Positions 60,938 through 64,000 of a stretch of DNA of 64,000 nucleotides are shown here, piece after piece. The first letter of the stretch is position 1, and each line of letters opens with the position of its first letter. Origin of the DNA: an uncultured Erythrobacter sp. (GTDB lineage Bacteria > Pseudomonadota > Alphaproteobacteria > Sphingomonadales > Sphingomonadaceae); assembly GCA_947500645.1 (NCBI GenBank), contig CANMSD010000003.1, positions 666,610 through 730,609 of the forward strand, written 5' to 3'. The notes beneath the pieces were generated by a model. It searched no databases. It saw only the letters and a list, made by a program, of their open reading frames with translations, and was not told where the DNA came from. The position numbers and the translations under genes are program-made.

Positions 60938-61073
60938 TCCGGTTCCTGTTTGCTCGCTTTGTTTGCTCCCCTGCCAGCCGCCCCATTGACAGGCAAGCGC
61001 CGCTTCGCCAAAGGGGCGCCTCTCGGCATGAGGAGCCCGCCAGGGCAAGCTCGATTTCCCGCAAGGTATATGT

Positions 61074-61159
61074 GGACAGGTGGCCGAGTGGTTAAAGGCA
61101 GCAGACTGTAAATCTGCCCGCGCAAGCGTACGCTGGTTCGAATCCAGCCCTGTCCACCA
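61074..61159 (+). tRNA. tRNA-Tyr (GTA)
   Basis: 86 bases with CCA; class II with a long variable arm. Acceptor GGACAGG/CCTGTCC, D-arm GCCGAGTGGTTAAAGGC, anticodon stem CAGA/TCTG with loop CTGTAAA (GTA), T-arm GCTGGTTCGAATCCAGC. Confidence 0.95.
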
Positions 61160-61513
61160 CCTTGCTTGCTTCATGCACCCAGCCACTCGTTCGCCTGAGC
61201 GCGAGTTCCAACCCGAACTCAAGCACGCCGGAACACATTGCATTATTTGGAAAGTGTGACTTTCCGAGAAAATACAGCAGTTTCAGACATATATCTTACA
61301 AACGCAGCGTCACGCTGTGACCTTCCGTATTTTGCGTATTCCAGACCCATGTGGGACGATCAATTAACGGTTTGAAAGAGCCACCACCGGGCTAACAATC
61401 GCACGACAGGTAGGAAAATCTCGATCCACATTTGAGCAAAGCTTATCCTTGCTGTTTGATATTGGCACGACCGACGCGAATTGCTCTCGAAATTTCCATG
61501 CAATCGGATAGGC
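61160..61513. other. Intergenic region, no gene seen
   Basis: This 354-base gap between tRNA-Tyr and the SARP-hydrolase gene has no convincing frame. It holds a small hairpin, GGAAAG/CTTTCC at 61249-61265 without a T-run, and a short inverted repeat GTCACGCTGTGAC. The part after 61,350 is probably the promoter and leader of the downstream gene. Confidence 0.6.
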
Positions 61514-63118
61514 ATGAGATTGATGGTCGAGATCAAAACCTTGGGCGCGCTAGCGATAGTAAAGGACGGGCATTCGCTCGACCTGCCGTCGTCGCGCAAA
61601 ACGCGCGCTCTGCTCGGCTACCTTGCAATCGAAGGCAGCGAGCAATCGCGTCAATCCTTGTGCGAATTGCTGTGGGAAATTCCCGATGATCCCCGCGCCT
61701 CGCTGCGCTGGTCGCTAAGCAAACTGCGCGCCCTTCTGACCGACGAAGGGGGCTCACCGTTAACAGCAGATCGCAACATTGTGCATCTCGACATCAGCAG
61801 GATCACGACCGACTGGGATCGCGTGGCCAAAGCGGCGCAATACTCAGCTGCAAGCGCGGATGAGCTGCGCGCCAGTTGGATTGCGGCTCAAGATATCCTT
61901 CTTGAAGACTGCGAACTGCCCAATCAGCGCGACTATTCGACTTGGCTCGAACAGCGACGCAATGAGCTTACCCGCACTCGCGCACTTCTGGCCAAACGAC
62001 TCGCTCAGGATGAGAGCCTGGATAATGCTGCGCGCGATCGCTGGGCGCAGCGCTGGCTTGAAGATGCCGAGTTTGCTCCAGAAGCCGCGCTAGCCGCCGT
62101 CCTCGCTCGCCGGGCAACTGGCCAAGCCGAAGCAGCGAACCAATTGCAAAACGATTTGCGAGATCGCTTTCACGCGGCGGGCCTGCAGCAACCTGACTTC
62201 GCGGGCGATCCCGGCAAACCGGGTTATACGAGAGTCAGCGATGGCATCGCATCGGTGCAAAACGACGCGGCTTTCCCGGATCAGGATATTCGGTTGCTTA
62301 CCACTCAGGACGATGTCACGATCGCATGGGCAAGCGTCGGTGACAAAGACAGCCCGCCCTTGGTCAAGGCCGCCAATTGGCTCACGCATATGGAGCTCGA
62401 TTGGCAGGCGCCGATCTGGAGCCCGCTCTATCGTGAGCTCGCCCGCTCGTTCCACTTTATCCGCTATGACGAGCGCGGCTGCGGTCTTTCGGATTGGGAT
62501 GTTTCCGACATCAGCGTCGAGAGCTTCGTGACCGACCTGAAGCAAGTTGTCGATGCCGCCGGAATAGATCGCTTTCCGCTGCTCGGCATCAGCCAGGGCG
62601 CGGCGGTCAGCATCGAATTCGCGGCCCGCTATCCAGACCGCGTCTCTCATCTGGTCCTGTTTGGCGGCTACGATTGCGGTTGGCGTCACTCAGCCACCGA
62701 TGACGAAATTCGCGAACGCGAAGCGGTGATGGTCTTAACCGAGTCCGGCTGGGGACGAGACAACCCGGCCTATCGCCACATGTTCTCGCAAACCTTCATG
62801 CCAGACGCGACAGCAGAAGAACTCGAATGGTTCGACGAGTTTCAGCGCCAGACGGCATCGGCAGAGAATGCCGTGCGCTTCCTGGAGGCCTTTGCCAGCA
62901 TCGATGTGCGCGATCGGTTGGAACAGATAGAATGCCCAACGCTGGTGATCCATTCGCGCGGCGATCAACGCATTCCCTTTGAAACCGGGCGCAAGCTGGC
63001 TGCTCGCATTCCCAATGCACGCTTTGCCGGGATTGAGAGCAATAACCATCTGTTGCTTGGGCGCGAATCGGCCTCGACAAAGTTCGTGTCGCTCGTGCGC
63101 GATTTTTTGCTCGAATAA
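61514..63118 (+). CDS. SARP-like DNA-binding domain fused to alpha/beta hydrolase
   Basis: A 534-residue fusion. Residues 1-95 form a winged helix of the SARP/OmpR type (VEIKTLGALAIVKDGHSLDL, KTRALLGYLAIEGSEQSRQS, LRWSLSKLRALLT), residues 95-230 a bacterial transcriptional activation (BTAD)-like helical region with tetratricopeptide character. Residues 260-534 form an alpha/beta hydrolase: oxyanion GCGLSDWDV region, nucleophile Ser360 in GISQGAAVSIEFA, Asp484 in SRGDQRIPF and His512 in ESNNHLLLG. The complete triad suggests an active esterase or signal-sensing domain. ATG 61514 is chosen; ATG 61523 is possible. Might regulate the adjacent autotransporter in response to a hydrolysable ligand. 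Confidence 0.85.
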   Translation: MRLMVEIKTLGALAIVKDGHSLDLPSSRKTRALLGYLAIEGSEQSRQSLCELLWEIPDDPRASLRWSLSKLRALLTDEGGSPLTADRNIVHLDISRITTDWDRVAKAAQYSAASADELRASWIAAQDILLEDCELPNQRDYSTWLEQRRNELTRTRALLAKRLAQDESLDNAARDRWAQRWLEDAEFAPEAALAAVLARRATGQAEAANQLQNDLRDRFHAAGLQQPDFAGDPGKPGYTRVSDGIASVQNDAAFPDQDIRLLTTQDDVTIAWASVGDKDSPPLVKAANWLTHMELDWQAPIWSPLYRELARSFHFIRYDERGCGLSDWDVSDISVESFVTDLKQVVDAAGIDRFPLLGISQGAAVSIEFAARYPDRVSHLVLFGGYDCGWRHSATDDEIREREAVMVLTESGWGRDNPAYRHMFSQTFMPDATAEELEWFDEFQRQTASAENAVRFLEAFASIDVRDRLEQIECPTLVIHSRGDQRIPFETGRKLAARIPNARFAGIESNNHLLLGRESASTKFVSLVRDFLLE

Positions 63119-63132
63119 CGAAAAAAGCGAGA

Positions 63133-63313
63133 TTCAAACGCTTTTGGGGTCAATTACAACGCTTTTTCAAACGATAGCGGCCCGGATTCAAACGCTCGTT
63201 CAAACGATAGCCCCTTAATTGATCTGTCCCGCAGGGATGGTGTCTTGCCGGTGTGGTGGGTGCGTTTGCAATTCAGCAGGCGCACCCGCCCACTGACCTC
63301 GACCCTTCAAACG
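63133..63313. repeat. Direct repeats TTCAAACG upstream of the autotransporter
   Basis: Five copies of TTCAAACG on the plus strand at 63133, 63166, 63187, 63199 and 63306. Two are extended as GATTCAAACGCT (63131, 63185) and two as TTCAAACGATAGC (63166, 63199), so a composite unit is duplicated. Steps are 33, 21, 12 and 107 bases. Possible activator boxes, for example for the SARP-type regulator encoded just upstream. Confidence 0.6.
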
Positions 63314-63324
63314 GCAGTTCGCCA

Positions 63325-63353
63325 TCCCTGCTTTGAGAAAACAAAGACAGGGA
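63325..63353 (+). promoter_or_regulatory. Hairpin in the leader covering the ribosome binding site
   Basis: TCCCTGCTTTG (63325-63335), loop AGAAAA, then CAAAG-A-CAGGGA (63342-63353) form an 11-pair stem with one bulge. The only ribosome-binding-like sequence, AGGGA at 63349-63353 nine bases before the ATG, is in its 3' arm, so folding would hide it. A translational switch or thermometer is inferred. Confidence 0.5.
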
Positions 63354-63362
63354 CACCATCCG

Positions 63363-64000
63363 ATGAAAAAGACACTTCTGCTTTCGACCGCTGCTGCCAC
63401 CGCAACTCTGGCCGCGCTGACACTTCAACCCACATCCGCGCAGGCCGAAACCTGCCTGCTTGACCGCGATGATGACGGCGAGGTTGATGTTGGCGTCGAC
63501 AATGATGGCGGCGCTACCGACAATGCGGGCGATGATACCGCGCTGGCGTGCGGATTGGGTGCACAGGCTACAGGTACAGATGCGACGGCTGTAGGCTCAG
63601 GCAGCCGGGCAATCGCATTAGAGTCCACGGCAATTGGAAACAATGCACGCGGCAACTCGGTTGGGACAATCGCGCTTGGTGCCAATGCGGTTACGTCCGG
63701 CAACAATTCCATAGCCATCGGACGAAATTCCGACACGTCTGCTCCGGGATCGATTGCCCTGGGCACCGATAGCTTCACCGATGGTAATGACTCGCTGGCT
63801 TTGGGGTTTTCGGCACGCACCAACACCCGGTCGTCTATTGCAATTGGCCGGTTGGCTTTGACGAATGGGGACCGTGCGATTGCGATTGGCGAGGAAACAG
63901 ATGCCAGCGGCAACAATTCGATTGCCATTGGCGGCGATACTGGAGGCGACCAGGACAATCTAGGCGCGCAGGCGACCGGTACAAACGCTACCGCTGTCGG
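63363..64000 (+). CDS. YadA-type trimeric autotransporter adhesin, partial
   Basis: The first 212 residues are within the window; the gene runs past the right edge. Signal peptide about residues 1-28 (MKKTLLLSTAAATATLAALT... SAQAE). From about 65 the head consists of 14-16-residue repeats of the YadA/Hia type with GAQATGTDATAVGSGSRAIA, STAIGNNARG, TIALGANAVTSGNNSIAIG and DSLALGFSARTN. A short acidic segment (CLLDRDDDGEVDVGVDNDGG) precedes the head. The stalk and C-terminal anchor should lie beyond the window. Role: surface adhesion. Confidence 0.9.
   Translation, partial: MKKTLLLSTAAATATLAALTLQPTSAQAETCLLDRDDDGEVDVGVDNDGGATDNAGDDTALACGLGAQATGTDATAVGSGSRAIALESTAIGNNARGNSVGTIALGANAVTSGNNSIAIGRNSDTSAPGSIALGTDSFTDGNDSLALGFSARTNTRSSIAIGRLALTNGDRAIAIGEETDASGNNSIAIGGDTGGDQDNLGAQATGTNATAV

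Noticed and set aside
63133..63313. Possible CRISPR array from repeated TTCAAACG
   Set aside because: Repeats are only 8-13 bases, spacing is irregular (12 to 107 bases) and no cas genes are present.

Overview
The window looks like chromosomal DNA of an alphaproteobacterium of the order Sphingomonadales, most likely near Erythrobacter/Altererythrobacter. This is an inference from gene content and order: TonB-dependent receptors, aroQ-accB-accC, yajC-secD-secF, dnaX behind the SRP RNA, an NDUFS4-type complex I subunit, a DUF6456 protein and a GTA-type holin. GC content is high and spacers are short. No contig-level or taxonomic search could be run.

Bases 1-22,800 form one accessory catabolic locus. 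On the left are a TonB receptor (cut by the window edge), a Tat-exported flavin amine-oxidase-like enzyme and a secreted DUF1838 protein. Rightward runs a long chain of mostly overlapping genes: CitE-type lyase, MaoC hydratase, acyl-CoA dehydrogenase, two CaiB/BaiF CoA-transferases, two MmgE/PrpD proteins, a PaaK-like ligase, an amidase, a HapK-like protein, an SDR, a GFA protein, a PuuE/cyclic-imidase-like hydrolase, an enoyl-CoA hydratase, a VOC protein, a secreted protein and a YciI protein. A converging three-gene operon (secreted protein, quinone oxidoreductase, AhpD-like) closes the locus. A HutC-type GntR regulator lies antisense in the middle. Four copies of the palindrome TTGTCCGGACAA (one with a single mismatch) sit in front of the outward promoters and the closing operon, and I propose they are its operators. 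The enzyme set suggests uptake of a small nitrogen-containing molecule, ring opening of an imide-like intermediate, amide hydrolysis, CoA activation, and cleavage of a C5-like dicarboxyl-CoA. The real substrate is unknown.

Bases 22,800-36,000 hold two tRNAs, a NodB-type deacetylase, a degenerate histidine kinase, an Lrp regulator and a GFA protein. There follows a beta-helix lipoprotein gene flanked by a decayed second copy of the accC 3' end, then accC, accB, aroQ, a holin-like protein, a second CitE-type protein, a second TonB receptor and tRNA-Pro.

Bases 36,000-61,200 are mainly housekeeping: yajC-secD-secF, a glycosyltransferase, an XRE/S24 regulator divergent from a DUF6456 gene, a UDG-like protein with an ABC-F ATPase, a PepSY protein with a PhoP/PhoQ-like pair, an ECF sigma/anti-sigma pair, chorismate mutase, polyprenyl synthase with hrpB, the SRP RNA, dnaX-ybaB-lon-hup, rlmB and tRNA-Tyr.

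The right end carries a fusion of a SARP-type regulator with an alpha/beta hydrolase and the start of a YadA-type trimeric autotransporter. The autotransporter leader has repeated TTCAAACG motifs and a hairpin over its ribosome binding site.
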